A stretch of DNA of 64,000 bases from positions 714,001-778,000 of the forward strand of contig LSRY02000045.1 of the NCBI GenBank assembly GCA_001643675.2, in the 5' to 3' direction. Under the pieces are notes generated by a model. It ran no database searches. It was not told the origin of the DNA and saw only the letters and a program-made list of their open reading frames with translations. This document shows, piece by piece, positions 23,314 to 38,709 of this stretch. How positions within the stretch are numbered: the stretch's first letter is position 1; each line of letters begins with the position of its first letter. The DNA comes from Monocercomonoides exilis (Eukaryota > Preaxostyla > Oxymonadida > Polymastigidae). The translations under genes and the position numbers were made by a program.

Positions 23314-26300
23314 CTTTTTCTGATTCTCATATAAATTCTTTCTTTTTCTAATTTTAAATATTTTTTATGTCATTGAAAAATCCTTGTGCTTTCATCTTCT
23401 TTTCACCAGAAGTTTATTTTTTTCAAAATCCTTCATCTGCTCAGATAAAAGTATTTCTTCGAAATTTCTTCATCAAGTTTCTCTTCTTCATCAAAAGAAA
23501 ATAAAGATCTTTGCTTTAAGGAATCATCATTTTCTTCTCTTCATACAGCATTCCTTCAATCATAGCAGCAATCTCTTCAAAATTTTCAATTTCTTTCGCC
23601 TTTTCCATTTCACCTTTTTTGTCTGCTGTTGATGCCCCCCCCCCCCCCCCCCTTCCTCTTTGAATTGCCCTTCAAATGCTCCTTTTCCCACAAATCGCTT
23701 TCCTTCATTGGCTCGTCTTCTGCAACTTTTCAAATGCTCGTTGCGTTGTTAACTCTGAAGAAGTCCTTCCTCGCAATCATTCGTTCCAAATATCCCTGCT
23801 TATCCTGTTCTTTCTGTTTTCAGCTTGTGCTTCAGCTTCTGAATGAAAAAGGCAAAATAGAGCTATTTTTTTTTTTGCTGTGCTCCTGACACATGTCAAA
23901 AAATTCACTTCCATTTTCAGTTAATTTCAGCTGATGTTCCATCTGAGAATAAGCATTTCCTTTTGTGCTTCTGAATGGGCCGCTGAATACAAGGCTTCGA
24001 GAAGAGTTTGAGGAAAGTTGAGCAATCAGAAAATAATGAAATGTCTTTTTTATTCATCGAAGAAGGAGCCGAAGAAGAAGAATGCTAGAATGAAAAGGCA
24101 GACTTTGCCTCTATAACGCTTCATCACACGGATCTTGAATGAAAAATGAAAAGGAGAATGCTGCGACTGATCTTCAGTGACGAAGAAAAGTGAATGAAAC
24201 AATTTTTGGTTCAATTTGGCGGAGCTGCTGAATTGAATGGCCTGAATGAATCAGAATGATGTTCTCATCCAGCAGGAAGTGAGAGGAATAGAACAAAAAT
24301 GAAGCAGATGAAGTCGAGAAGAAGTTGATAAGGAGAAGAAGAAGAAGATAATGAAATGATTGGTGAATTATTTGGAAAAGAAGAAAATGAAATGGGAGAA
24401 GAAAAATGATTCGAGTTTTTCATCTGTTTTTGAGCTTTTTGAATGAAAGAAGGAAATTCTTCATTCAATTCATCCAGCTCTTCTTGTGTGATTTGCACTT
24501 CCTATTTAATCCACTTCGTAAATTATAATTATTTGTATTATTTTCGTTATTCTTATCATCTTTTGGTGAAATTAATAGAATTTCTTCTTCGTCTTCATCA
24601 TCATCATCTTCTTTTTCATCTTCTTCTTTTTCATCTTCTTCTTTTTCATCTTCTTCATCTTTCTCTTTCTCATTGTCATTGCTATTGCTGTTGCTATTTG
24701 TTGAGGAAGACACATTCTCGACGAACGTCTTGTTCGCTTGCGCCCGTGCCATGGCTGGAGTCGTCTGGTCGGGCATTGGAATCGGCATTGGCATCAGCAG
24801 CAGCTACATCGGTAGCGATAGCGGTTGGCGTTGTCACAGATGGATTTCCAGCGCTGCTTGTCCAAGTGATCCAACGGCACTCCAGTTTCAGAGCAAGCAG
24901 CGTTCCCCTTCGCATGTTGCGCCATTCGGCCAATCCAATAGCCGTAGTCATTAACATCAACATTATTATCATCATCTTCTTCTTCTCTATCTACTTCTTT
25001 CTCCTACAAATCTCTTCCACTCAAACTAATTTTTCTTCCTTTCATTTTCATGCAAAATTCCTCAACTGCCCTCGGAATAATTTTTCTATTTCTCCGAAGT
25101 TTTTCAATTTCTTCATCATTTTCTCTTCTTTTTTCTTCATTTTCTTTGCAATTTTCTTTGTAATTTTCTTTCTTTCTTCTTTTCTTCCTCTTCTTCCTCT
25201 TCTTCTCTGCTCACACCCTCAGTTTTTGTTGCCTCTTTTGTGCAAATAAAACTTCAGCTTCTGCTTTCTCCTCGGCTTCCTCTCCCTTTTGCCCTTCTTC
25301 TTCTTCTTTTTCTTTCTTCCTTCCTTTCTTCCTTCCTTTTTTGTCATTCGTGTCTCTCTTTCTGTATGTCGATTGATTTCAGAATTTTGCTCTTTCTTTT
25401 CTTTGCTCAATAAAATTCATCATCTCATTCTGCTTTCAGTTATCTTCCTCTTCTTTCTCTTCCTTTCTCTTCACCTCTTCTTCATCCAAATCATCTTTGT
25501 CTTTTGTCCAACTGACAATTCCAACTTCCTCATCCATTTCCTCTGTAAACCCATCTATCATTTGCTCTTTCTTCTTTTGTTCTTCCTCTTCCACAATAAT
25601 TTTCTTCAACTTTTTCTTCTTCATCTTCTTCTTCGTCTCCTTCTTCGTCTTCTTCTTCGTCTTCTTCTTCGTCTTCTTCTTCGGCTTCCTCTCCCTTTTG
25701 CACTTCTTCTTCTTCTTCCTCTTCTTCGCTTTTGCTGCCTTTGCTCCATTTTTCCTGAATTTATTTCATGTTTCTCGTCATTTCCATTTGGCGCTTTTGT
25801 TTTCGACCGAATTGCGGAATTATCGTTTGAAACAAAACACGTCCAATTTAATAAGAATAATATTTCTTTCATTTAAATAAAAGGGAATTGTTTGGAGAAA
25901 ATGAAAAATTAGAAGGAAAAGATGATGATGATGACAAAGGCAAAGATAAGGAAGAAGAAGGTGAAGAAGAAGTTACAGTTGAAGAAGAAGAGGAGGAGGA
26001 GGAGCATGTTGATGATAATGAAACGATAATGTTGATAATAACGATATTAAAGTAAATAAGGATGAGGATGATGAAGATGATTGTAAAGTGTGTGATGAAG
26101 ATTTGTTTGGTCAAATACCAAAACAAGAAGAGCAGCGCAGATGAAAGAAGAAAGCAATCGCAAATGGCTGTGGCCTCAAGGAATTGATGTGCAACTGCCA
26201 ATGAGAAGCAACACGATGAAAAATGTTGTTTCTTTCTGTTTCCTTTTTCCTCTTCTCAGCGGCTCAATCACAAAAGGAAATGACTTTTATTCTCTATTGT

Positions 26301-27495
26301 TCTCAAAATTATCATTACCTTTGATACTTTTCCAACATTGCTGACGGAGATGATGAAGAAGGTTGTGCATGGAGGAAGATGACGGTGTTTGAGATGTGTT
26401 TGATGAAGAAGAATAAACACTTTTCCTTTCAATCATTCCTTTATCATTTTAGCGAATATGCATATGAATGGAAATGCATTTCCTCTTCCAAAACAATGTT
26501 GATGAACGATGATTCATAAAAGTTCGAAGGAATTGTTTCAATGGAATCTTTTCCATTCTTTTCTTTCGTAATCATCATGTTGTTTGTTCTTCTCCTCTTC
26601 AAAATTATTTCAATCAAAAAACAGCCTTCAATCTGATTCTGCCTCCTCATTTTCCCTTCTTCCTTTCTCCAAAAGAAATTCTTCCAGTATGTAGAAATCC
26701 ATCAGACATTTCTCAAATAACTTCCACTGCCCAAAAATACGAATAAATATAAATAAATAAAAGTATTTTCATAAAAAGATTCGAATTAAACAGAGTTTGC
26801 AGCACACCAATCGCTCATTGCATTCCTTTTTGCAACCCCTTTGCCTCAACAAAAATATGTTCATTTTCACTCATTTCTCATTTTGGCCTTTTTCCCTTGA
26901 AGTGAAATTCCATCTCTATCTGTGAGAAAAACACATCAAAAACCCAACCCAAATGCTCATATAACCTTGTTCCATGCATCTCATCCCTTTTGCCAAAAGT
27001 GTCCATTTCAGCCAATCGAGGCAAAAACAATCATTTCTTTCAAAACATCGAAAATCTCTTCAAATAAAAATATCACAAAAATTCCACCAAAAGACACACA
27101 TTTATATGTGATGCAGAACTGCAAAACTTTCAGCATTCACGCATCTTCCATTCATCTGTGAAATCAATCTTCACATCATTCATTTCTTTCCCTGTTGCCT
27201 TTTCTCATGAAAACACAGCCAACAAAATTATATGCTCCAAATCATATGTTGTTCCATCTCAGAGGCAGATATCGCTGGACGGAGAGCGACGGCTGAAATA
27301 TCAGAACATCAACAAAAATGGATGAATCATTCTCTATTATTCATCGGATCATAAATAAATGTTGAAAAATATAAAAGAAAAATATTTATAACCATATAGC
27401 AATATGATATTCAACAAAAATTGAATGATATTTTTTTGTTGAAGTGCCCATATTAGTCTGCAATAGAAAAAAGAAAAGAAAGCAGTTGGAGAGGC
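23314..27495. other. Gene-poor low-complexity region
   Basis: About 4.2 kb of CTT/GAA-rich and AT-rich DNA upstream of the giant gene. It contains a run of about 18 C at 23635–23652, TTCTTC arrays at 24585–24665 and 25610–25740, and GATGATGAT/GAAGAAG tracts at 25920–26010. Long frames here are homopolymeric (Arg, Phe/Leu, Ser, Asp/Glu) and not credible genes. A more GC-rich island at about 24715–24955 may be a coding relic and is listed separately. The last 300 bases (27190–27495) would hold the giant gene's promoter, but nothing specific is recognised. Confidence 0.45.
24465..24960 (-). pseudogene. Possible decayed coding remnant
   Basis: A GC-richer island stands out from its flanks. On the minus strand two overlapping frames look partly protein-like: one Ala/Asp/Thr-rich (24975–24694), one starting near 24794 and passing into an acidic Asp/Glu/Lys stretch. 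A third piece at 24498–24265 ('EELDELNEEFPSFIQ') could be a downstream exon. No GT–AG pair joins them properly and no family is recognised, so this may be an eroded acidic protein gene or chance. Confidence 0.2.
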
Positions 27496-30400
27496 ATGGT
27501 TATGTTGCTATCAGGAATATTATATTGTGTGTGGATAATTTGTGTGGGGTGCGTGTGCAAGGGTGCTGCAAGTGATGGGGCAGGATTTGTTGAGGAATCA
27601 GCGAAAGAAGGAGAATTGGATTATTCTGAAGGCACATGGTCAGAGAAGGCTCAAAACAACAAAATTGGAGATGACATTTTATTTGACACACATGTTGAAG
27701 GAAAAGAAGGTGGAGTGAGAGAGACCTTGAAAGAGGAGAGAATGATAAAGAAATTCACAAAACAAAGGAATGGGGGAAGTGGAGAGATTGGGAAAGTTGA
27801 AAAATGGGGTTTTTGTGATGAGTGGAAAATGTGGGGAAAAGTGGGTGTGTGTGGTGGGAGTGGGGTTGAGGGAAGTGTTGTTGGGATCAATTCATCACTG
27901 AAACTGAATTCATTGGGATTGAGGGAAAGAGGTGGGGAGAGTGTGCTCAGGGCATCGGATGGAAGTTTTGTTGAGGTGAGCGGATGTGTGATTGGAGTTG
28001 AGAGAGAGACACCCCCCTTTGATTTGTGTGGGAGCTGTGGATTGTTCACCAACATTTCCCTCAGATCGTCTTCAACTTCGTCTTCAACCTCGACTGAACA
28101 GATATTTCCTCCACTTTTCTCTTCAAAAGCAGTGGATGGAGAGATTTCAGAGAAATGTCATGTTTGTGTTTATTCTTCTCATTTCTCATCTTTTTGTGTG
28201 TCTTCAGCCCCATTCTTCACATCGCACTTTGTATCCCTCTCTTATTTGACCTTCTTCAACATCTCCACAAATCCACAGAAAACAAGACAACTGGGTGAAG
28301 GGCTGGGTCAAAGAGTGTTTCTGATGATTGGGTGCACATTTTCATCAGTGTGGGATGTTTATGATGGGTTCATTGTCCCCTCACTGAACAGCCCCTTATC
28401 TTCATTGGCTGCCTCGAACACCTCGTTTGTCGGATGCTATCGCTCTCAGAATGTTGCAGTCAGCGGGAGCGAGGGGAATCCATCGAAACCAGGGAGACAG
28501 AAGATTACAGAAAATATGGAGAATTCATTTTCCTGGTGTGAATGGAATGGGTCAAAAACCACTGGAACAAGTATTTCTGTTTCAGATGGAATATCGAGTG
28601 GAGGGGCGATTTGCATGCATTACAAGGCATCGGGAACACTTTCAGTGAAATTTTGTTCGTTCAACGACTGCACTGCATATGCTTATGGTGGAGGGATTAT
28701 GTGCGATTCAATCAATTCAGTCAAGATTGAGAACAACTCATTCAATGCATGTACCGCAAAACATTATTATGGAGGAGGAATATTTGCTGAATCAATTTCG
28801 TCATGTGTAAGGATCAGTGGTTGCGAGTTCCAGAAATGCAAAGCGAGTGGCTCAGGAGGAGGCCTTTATCTATATAATTTTAATGTTTCTGGATCTGACT
28901 GTATTGAAACAGAAAGTGGAAAAGGTGAGAGTGCTTGTGTGTTTGAATGTTTCTTCACATCATGCTCTCTGACAAACCAATATGGCGGAGGGATGTATTG
29001 CTATGGTGTTCCGGCTGCATTCAAAATGAGGAGCATTCAGTTCATTTCGTGCAATGCGACATCATATGGCGGAGGATTGTATTTTAATCCAAATCGATCA
29101 ATACCTCCCAGCAACAACATTTATTTCTATTTCTTCTTCTTCAATGATTGCAGTTGCAACGCTTCCACTCCATATGGCTACGATGTGTATTTTTACGATG
29201 GAAACAATCTCTTCTCATCGAATAACCCATTCTATAAATCGTATACAACGAATACAAATGAGAAGAGAGTGTGCCGTTATTATAAATCTGGAAGTTGGTA
29301 TTATCAGCATACAGAAAAGAAGGATTGGCTGAATGATGGAAAGTTATTATTTGTTGGAGAGAATGGAAATGATTCGAATGAATTGTGTGGAATGAATGAG
29401 ACAAAGCCTTGTCAAACAATTGGGCATTGCATGAATAAATGCAATGATGTTGTTAGTTTCGGAATTTCAGTGCTAGGTGGGAAGCATGTGAGCGAAGGGA
29501 CGACAATCAGTGTTGGGGAAAAGAAGATTTCAGTTGTTGGGAGAGGGAAGGCAGTGAGTGTGATTGGGACAAGTGCGCTTTCTTCGCCTGCAACTACTCT
29601 GTTCAGCATATCTACTGGTCAACTGGAGGTGGGGCATGTGGGGATCGACCACAACGCAACAAGAAGCCCATCGCCGAGTGTGTTTGTGGTGTCACTGGGG
29701 AGCGGGACTCTTTTGCTGGAGGATGTGGTGCTCAACTCTTCAACATCAGGAGGGAGTGTTATATCAGCATCTGTGTTTGAAGTGGCGCTGAAGCAATTGA
29801 AGACGATTGATGTGGAGATTGAAAATATAAAAATGAGTCAGCCACTATTTGCAGAACCATCATCAGCAGGATCTTCATCAGGAGAAAGTGTTTTGGCGAA
29901 TGTGACAATTCGGAATGTGAATCGGATAGGAGGAGATGGAGTGGTTTTGGCAAAGAGTGTGAGGGGAGGGGAGACATTTGTGGTGTGGAACACAACAATG
30001 GAAGGGTTTGAGTGTGTGAATGGGAATGGAGGGGGGATAAAGGTTGAGTTGGAAGCGCCTTCAAGCAAAACTCGGATTGGAACATCAACATCGCACAGCG
30101 GAGGAACAACAAAATTCAACAAAACGAAGTGCAGTGGATATGGAGGAGGGGTGATGCTATGGCTAGCAGATAATTCATTTGATTTTGCGATATCATCAGT
30201 GAGTTTTGTTGGTTGCAGTGCAACATCGGGAGGGAAAGATGTGTTTGTGAATGGGAGCAGGTTGGTGAGTGGAACAATAACAACCACAAAGCTGAATTTC
30301 TCACAAAATGTTTCTATTTATGATGAGCTGATGGGATATGACCGGAATGAGGGAGAGATGGGAATATTCACATTGAATGTGTTTTTGGATGCATTTTCAG

Positions 30401-33400
30401 GAGCAGCACATGTGGGGAAAGCGGTGAATGGGAATGGAGGATATGACTGGTGGTTTTGTGGGTTTGGTTATTTTCCATGCAAAACGATCGCGTTTGCTTC
30501 ACAGAACAGATTCAGTTCGTTAAAGAAGAATATTGCGTTGGATTCAGGGTTTGAGCTGGGAGAAGTTGTGTCGATGGCAGGGTCATATGAATGGGAGGTG
30601 TATTGTGGGATTAACAAGACGAATGTGAATGTGAGAGTGCCGAGTGGAATGACATCTTCGTGTTTGATAAATGTTGAGAGTGCAAGCTCCATTAAGAACA
30701 TTGGGTTCCAAATTCCATTTTCGTTATCGAGTGCAACATCACTCATTGGTTTGACCAGCTCATCACTCACACTCACAGACTGCTCAGTTGCTCATTCATC
30801 AGAGAGCACATCGAGTGTAGCCTTTGGATACAGCATTGTGAATGCGCAGAGTGGGAGTCTGAAAATGGAACGATTTGTGATTGGTGGAGAACTTGTGTTT
30901 GGAGCTCATTCAGCGATTGAATTTTCTGAAGGAATGGCGAGTGTGATTTGTTCAGGATGCAATGTCAGTGGAGTCAAAAGGAATGAGGGAGATGGAGGAT
31001 GGATGAAGGGGACAGTTGGAGGGAGTGGAACGTTGACAATTGATGGATGCAATGTGAATGGGTGCAGTTGTGTTGGTGGAAAAGGAGGAGGAATATATGT
31101 TGGATTGAAGGGAAATGGGAAAGCGGTTGTGAATGGGACGAGTGTGATTGATGGGAATAAGGCAGAGAATAATGGAGGGAGAGGAGGGAGAGGAGGAGGG
31201 ATGTTTGTATTGATGGAGAGTGGAGGATGTGGATTGACAATTGGGCAGAATGTTGAGTTTTCGAAAGTGAATGGGAATGTGGCCTCATATGGGAAGGATG
31301 TGTTTGTTGATTGTGGGAGTGGAGTGTTTTTGGAGTCAAAAGTGAATACCAGTTCATTTGCATTTTTTGACACAAACACCATTCCATCAGATGTATTGAA
31401 ACTGAGTGGGAGTGAAAATGGGAAAGAAAGTGGAGTGATTCCACTGCTTGTGTATTTGTGCACAATGGGAACAAAAGGGATTGTTGATGGGAGTGGAGGA
31501 AATGGGAAGGACCACAACCATTGTGGATTTGAGGCATTCAGGTGTTTGACAGTTGATTATTGTGCGAACTCAAGATTGAGTGAAAGTTCAAAAGAAATAG
31601 AAGTTGTTTCATCTTCGTCAATAACCAAGGAAATCACAGTACCATCATTTGGTGTGATAATTTCAGGCAGAATAACATCATCATCAGAAGGAGAGAGGAT
31701 GGGAGTGAATGTGAGTGATGGAGGATCAGACACACAAGATTGGCTTGTTGGATGTTCGAGTTCACTGACAATGAGGAGACTTTCATTTGTTGTGAAAGGT
31801 CAGTTGAATCCAAGGAGAAGTGCATTCATTCATTCAACATCATCAACACTCAGTGTGACGAATTGTTCAGTCTCATTTGAGAGTGGGGCATTGACTGATG
31901 GAAAGATAGGATACAGCATCATTGACATGACAGGAGGGAATCTGATTGTTGATGGATTTGTGATGGAAAGTGGAGTGACACTGACAATGAATGGGAAATC
32001 ACCAATAACGATGACAGGTGGAGTGAAAATGGAGATTTTGAATAGCAGAATGAGTGGAGTGGAAGTGGAAGTTGCAGGTGGAAATGGAGGAGGATGTTTG
32101 AATGTAGGGATGGGGGATAATGGGAATGTGAAAATTGAAGAAAGCAATTTTTCATCAAGATGCTCAGGTGGAAGTGGAATGAAAGGAGGGGGGATGATGA
32201 TATCAGTTGGAAGCGGAGGAACATTGAGGGTGAAAGGAGTGAAATTATCGGGATGTGAAGTGCCATCAGAGGATGTTGAGAATGGAGGGAGAGGAATGGG
32301 AGGAGGGATGTTTGTTGAACTTGCCAATCAAATGGGAACATTTTCATTGGAGAGCATGGCATTTGAAGGATGTGAGGCATGGAAAGGGAAGAATTTGTTT
32401 GTGGAAGCGCAGGATTTATCTGCTGTCATCAACAGCACTTCAATTGGATTCAATCCAGTGATTGAAGTGAATGTTGCAGACTTGAATGAATTTTTTGGAC
32501 GAGAAAGAGACAAGCCAGAGCTGATTGTTCCACTTGTTGTGTTTCTTCGAACATTTTCATCACCAGGATATGTGAGTGGGAGAAAACAAGGAAGTGAATT
32601 CAGGCTGTGTGGATATGAAGATTACCCATGCAGGACAATTGGGAATGTTGGAGAAGTTCAGTTTCCGAGTTCAAAGAGAGTGATCAGATTGACAAACACA
32701 TTTTCATTTGATGAAGAAGCTCAGTTGAATGAACAGTCATATGAGATTGATTCGAGCAACAAAGACGTTGGAATAAAAATCGAGGCAACAGGAACAAAAA
32801 CACAAGAAGCGTTGGTGATGAACAGTGTTTCATCAACATTGGCAGGGATACTGTTTGAATTGGGAGAATCGATTGGAGATCGATCATCATTTGTTCATTC
32901 GACAAGTGGCACATTGAAATTTGCTGATTGTGGGATAAAGATGGGAAATGGAGTGGATGCAGTGAGTTATGAGTTTGTGAGTGCAAGTGGAGGGACATTA
33001 TCCATTTCAGGTTTTAGTATGACTCATGTGAAATTTGGAATGAATGCATTCATTGTTGTTGATGGAAATGGGGGTGCTTCGATTAGGGATTCGTTGCTTG
33101 AGAGTGTGGAAACAACAAATATGAAGGGATTGATTGAGTATTCATCGTCATCAAGTTCATTGTCGATCGGGAATGTGACAGCACAAGAATGTGTGATGGG
33201 AGGGAAAGGACTGATATGGGATGATAATGGAAAGAAGCTGGGGATGAGGAATTGCACGATTATGAAAATGAGCAGTTTGGAGGGAAATGGGAGTGTTGTG
33301 TGTGGAGAAGTTGGGGATGGATGTGCTGTTGAGGTGAATGAAGTTGTGATTGAAGGATGTGGAACATTGAAGGGATGTGGAGGAGGGATGGCAGTGATCT

Positions 33401-36400
33401 TGAAGGGAACAGGAGAAATGTGTTTGGGAAAGAGTGGAGTGGTGACATCGTTTGAGAAATGTTCAGCTGGTGGTGAGGAATCAGTTGGGGGATATGGGGG
33501 AGGAGTGAATTTGGATTTGAGTGACAATTGTGTGAATAATTTTTTACTTTCAACATTGACATTCAAAGAGAATGTTGCTGCTGAGGGAAGGGATTTGTTT
33601 ATTTCGTGCAAGAAACTGAATGAAACAGTGACGAAGGAGAGGTTTGGATTTGAATACAAATATGAAAATGGAGAAGGAGAAGGAGAAGGAGAAGGTCAGG
33701 CAGTTGACATGAAAGGGATTGACAGAGACCATTTTGCAGAGAATGTTGATCTTGAGCTGTTTCTTGTTGAAATGAAGGGAATGGAGGTGTGTGTGTCGAA
33801 GGAGGGGTATGACACATTGGGATGTGGGAGCGATGGACATCCGTGTGAATCGATGTGGAGTGGAATAAGTCACATTGACAAAAGTGGGACAGAAGGAGAA
33901 AGGACAGTGAAAGTGAGGGATGAAGGGACAATTGAAGATGTTTATTCATTCACAGATGCACTTGTGATTGATGGATGTGTGAATGAAGGAGATGAAACCA
34001 AACACAAGCCCGTTCATTTTGAAGGGACAATCAAAGAGAATTCAGCATTTGCTTCATCTGTTATTTCATCAACAGTATCACTCAGCTTGTTATCATTGAA
34101 ATTGCAGATTCCAAGTCAATTTGAGCCAAATATGAATACACTGATCTCATCGAGTGGGGTTCTTCAACTCGAAAGCTGCATGTTTGAGATCCGATCATCA
34201 ACAGATATTGTTCAATACTCATTAATATCCACAACAAGTGGAAGTTGCACATTGAAGGGATGCAGTTTAAAAGGGTCTTCATTCGCCAAATCACCATTGT
34301 TATTAGCTTCTTCTGTTTTGCTTGAAAACAGCAACTTTTCAAACATTGAGAATACTGGAAGCGGTGAAGGAGGTGTTGCAAGAGTGACATTAAAAAATGA
34401 CGAAAATTTGATCATTAATTCAACAAATGCATCATTTTGCTCACTTTCATCAGGCAACGGAAAAGGAGGATTTCTTTATTTGGATTGCCAAAATTGTTTG
34501 AATGAGAGGCCATTTGTTTTTGATGCTGACGTAACTTTTAAGAATAACAATGCAGCCATTGGAAAGAATGTGTTCGTTTTGGGAAAGGATTTTAATTCTT
34601 CTGTGACAAATGACTCATTCAACTTCGATTATTCCTCAATGATAAATGATAAAACTCTGTTTGTTGGAAGTGATGATTTTCATCATGAAAAGGATTTATT
34701 CATGTTCCTCATTCCATACAGCTCATTTGAGATATTTATCTCATCGAGTGGATTTGATGTGGCACGTTGCGGAAGCGAGGAAGAGCCATGCTTCACAATG
34801 TGGAAAGGGATGGAAAACATGAAAGATGAAGAAGGAAATAAAACCATTCAAATTGAAGGATCAACTGTTATTCGAGATTCATTCAACATGTCCAATTATC
34901 TGATAAAAAAGGATGCTAAGATGGGAGAAGAGAATGTGAAAGCCAAATTGAATTTTGAAAAGGCAGTTGGAAGTCAACTGGAATATTTCATGGTGAATAA
35001 TATTCATTTTGAATTGACAAATATCCAACTCCAACTATCATCTGGATTTGACAACTCAGCCAAAACAATTATTTCAAACAGAGCTGACGAGTTGGTGATA
35101 AGTGGATGTGCATTCCATTCAGCAGCAGGAGTGAACAATGGATTTGATTGTGTATTTGTGGATGCGATCGGAGGCAGTGTGGAAGTGAATGATTTGTCAA
35201 TGGAATCGTGCAATGTTGGAAACAGTATTTTTGTCATTCACGATGCTGGAATTACTTGCCATTTTGTGAATGTTCAAGTGGAATCGTTGAATGAAAGCAG
35301 AGAATGTCTTCTTCTGATCAATGGAACTGAATTAACAACAAAGTTAAATGAAGAATATGTAAATATCGAGATTGATAATTCGTCATTTTCAGGAGTGAAG
35401 AGAAGTGACAATGGAGCAAGCATTTTGGAATCAAAGAGTGAGAATAAGATTTGTTTGGTTGTGAATTCGAGCAACATCACAGAAGACAAAGCAGAAATGA
35501 GTGAAAAAGGAGGGGCGATATTCTTCACATTGGGTGCATCTGGATCAATGAAGACGATTGACTCAAATATTTGCTATTGCAGCTGCAGTATTTGTTCAGG
35601 GAAAGGAGGAGGGGTGTATCTGGCAACAAAGGAAAGAGGAGAATTGAAATTCACATTTGTGGGGATGAAGTTCAATTCAAACACAGCAAGAGTGGGGAAT
35701 GACATTTTCATTGAATGTTTCAACATCACATCTCAGATCAATGAAAGTCAATTTCAGTTTGATCTTCGAGAGAATCATTACTCACGAATTAATGCAATAT
35801 TTGGAAGAGATGAATGCATTTACACATATGACATTAATCTGATTGGATTTGTGACTATCCATCAGAGTGACACAATTGTTGTGAGCAGTGCGGTTGGATC
35901 GAATGACAGACAATGTGGAACAAACACACTTCCTTGTGATTCAATTGAACGGGGTCTGATTCACTTGACATCGGAGCTGATAAGTCAAATACTCATTGTT
36001 GAAGAGAGTGTGATTGGAGAAGAAATAAATCTGAAGGAAATGAGTCTGAATTCGAAGAGCAGAGATTTTTGTGAAGTTGAAGTGAAATCTGGGATTGAAA
36101 AAACAAAGGATTCTTTGGTTTCAACAAGAGAAACAGTCTCATTGGTGAGAGTGAATTTTGTATTTGATTCGTATTTCATCTCTTCACATGAATCACTGAT
36201 ATCACCAGAGAGAGGTATTCTTGAAGTGATGAATTGCTCTTTTTCATCAAAACAATCAGTGGAAGGTGAAAATGCTGAATTTGCAAATATACCATTTCAC
36301 ATTATAAACATGAAAAAAGGAGAATTACAACTTGATGGATGCTCAATATCAAATCTCATTCTTCATAAATCTTCAATATATCTATCATCATCACTTCCAT

Positions 36401-38671
36401 CAGTGATTTATTTGTTTGAGATATTCAATTCAACAATAAAAACATCTCTGATAGATATTAATGAATGTGGACAATTAAACATGGAAAAGTTTCATTCAGA
36501 AAATATCACAGTTGAGGGAAATGAAGAATCATTGATATCTTGCTTGTCAATGAAAACGACAATTCAATTTTCAAATTGCACAATTGGTGGGGTCAGTTCA
36601 AACACCGCAAAAGGAAAATTGATGAAATTGGAGAATTGCACAGATGTGAAAATGGACAGTTGCGTTTTTGATGGGAGTTCAAAGAAAAGAAATGAGAAGA
36701 ATTTGAATGAAGGGGAAGAGATGTGCAGATGGTCAGGATCTCTTGTGGATGTTGTGAAGAGTTTTGTGGTGATGAAAGACACAACAATCTGGAATTCACC
36801 AGAAGGTGGAATCACTATGGGTGGAGGAAATGTGAATATTGAGATGGGGTTATTTGAGAACAACAATCCTTTCATTGAAAAATATCCATCATTGAGAAGA
36901 AACATCATCTGTTCAGATTCAGGAACATTGAATGTGATGAGTTTGAAAGGAGGAGATGGATGGAAGGATAACACGTCTTTTTGGATGTTGAATGAAGGGT
37001 GCAGTTTTGAGGGGATTGTTTCTGAGAGAGATTCATCATTCTTCATTCCTATTCTGGAGAGTGTGGAAGCAAAAGAAGAGGAAAATAGAATGAAGCTGAT
37101 ATTCAAAGGAATGCTTCTTGTTCCATGCAATCTGTCATTTTCAGTTGTGAAGAAGAAGGGAGAAGAGAAAGAGATTGAAAAACATGATTTTGATTCAAAT
37201 GGATTCTTATCGGAAAGAGAAGCAGAAGGAAGTGTTGGAAAGGATCTAATCAGCAATTGTGGAGATGAAATCGAAGTGAGCGTGCATATTTTGTTTGGAA
37301 AAGCAGAATCTCCATCATCAACTCGGTCATTCATTCTGAAGAATGCAAGCGAAGCAAAGACAAATGGAGATGAAAGAATTGTTGAAGGAGGAAAAGAGGG
37401 GAAATCTTATTGGATTATCATTGTTGTTGTGTTGATTGTGATATTATTGGTTGTTCTGATTGTATCTATTGTTGCGACCATCCGCTGGAGAAAAGCAAAG
37501 AAAGAGAACAAAGATTTGAGAGAGATTGTGAATGATAACATCAGAAAGGATCCGAAGGCGTTTGAGATGGTGACGATGGAGATGTCACCAGAGGCGCAGC
37601 GGAGGAGAGAAGAGAAGGAGAATGAAGAGAATGCAAAGAAGAGGGTGTTTGTGAAAACAATGGTGCATTCGGAGTCAGAAGAGTGTTTGCTGAGTGAGAG
37701 TGGATCGACAGAATATATTCTTGGAAAGGATTCAGATGAGATTCCTGATTGGGCATTGGAGGAAGTGGATGAGAAGGAGATGGAGGAAGAAGAGATAAGG
37801 AAGAGATCACTATCACCATCTATTTCATCCACAGGCACAGAAACCACATTTGTGCAAATTGAAGATGTGAGTCCAACAACCTCATCGATGTCGAATCTGG
37901 TGGATGCAATTGCCTGTTCAACTCCACATGAGAAGCTGATTGTGGATCTGAGGGATTCGCTGTTCATGCTGTTGCATGGGCTGAACAAGACAAAGGAGAT
38001 GGCGATAGGCACATTGAAGGAAAGAGAGCAGACAGCAGCAGAAGTGCTGCTGCTGGTGGCGAATCTGGCGCTCCACTCGTTTGACGAGATGGAAGTTCAG
38101 CTTTCGTCTCTGGAGAATCTGAGTCCGCACATTGTTCTGTTTTCGGAGCACATGGTGATCTGCATTGCACTCCACTCGGACTGTTCGTCAGATGATGACT
38201 CAGATTCTTCATCCACCTCTTCATCAACTGTTGTAACATCTGAAAGTGATGATGATGATGATGATGATAGTGACTCTCTTCCCTCATCAGCATTTGAGGA
38301 TGAGCCCGACAACTGGAATGAGTGTTTGAGATGGAAGGCGCCAGAGCTGCAGATGAAGAGGAAGATGGGAGCAACGAAGGAGTCGGTTGTGTTTTCGATG
38401 GGGATGATGCTGTGGGAGATTCTGAGTTTGCAGATTCCGTTTGGGGAGTATTCAGCAGAGGTGGCAGGATGGAAGATAAAAGAAGGGGAGCTGCCGAGCA
38501 TGTATTTGGTTGAGGGATCGTCATTGGGAGGGATTGTGCGCTGTTGCACATCGCGGGATGCAGCAGAGCGGATGGGTTTGGCAGATCTGAAGCGAGAGTT
38601 CGTTCGACACATTCCTGCAGGAGCCATGATAATGACGATTTCGGATGCGATTATCGAGGAAGGGGGAACAT

Positions 38672-38709
<38 letters not shown>

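Noticed and set aside
25621-25876. Arg-rich and Phe/Leu-rich ORFs on opposite strands
   Set aside because: These are produced by a CTT/CTTCGT repeat; no start context, family or splice partners.
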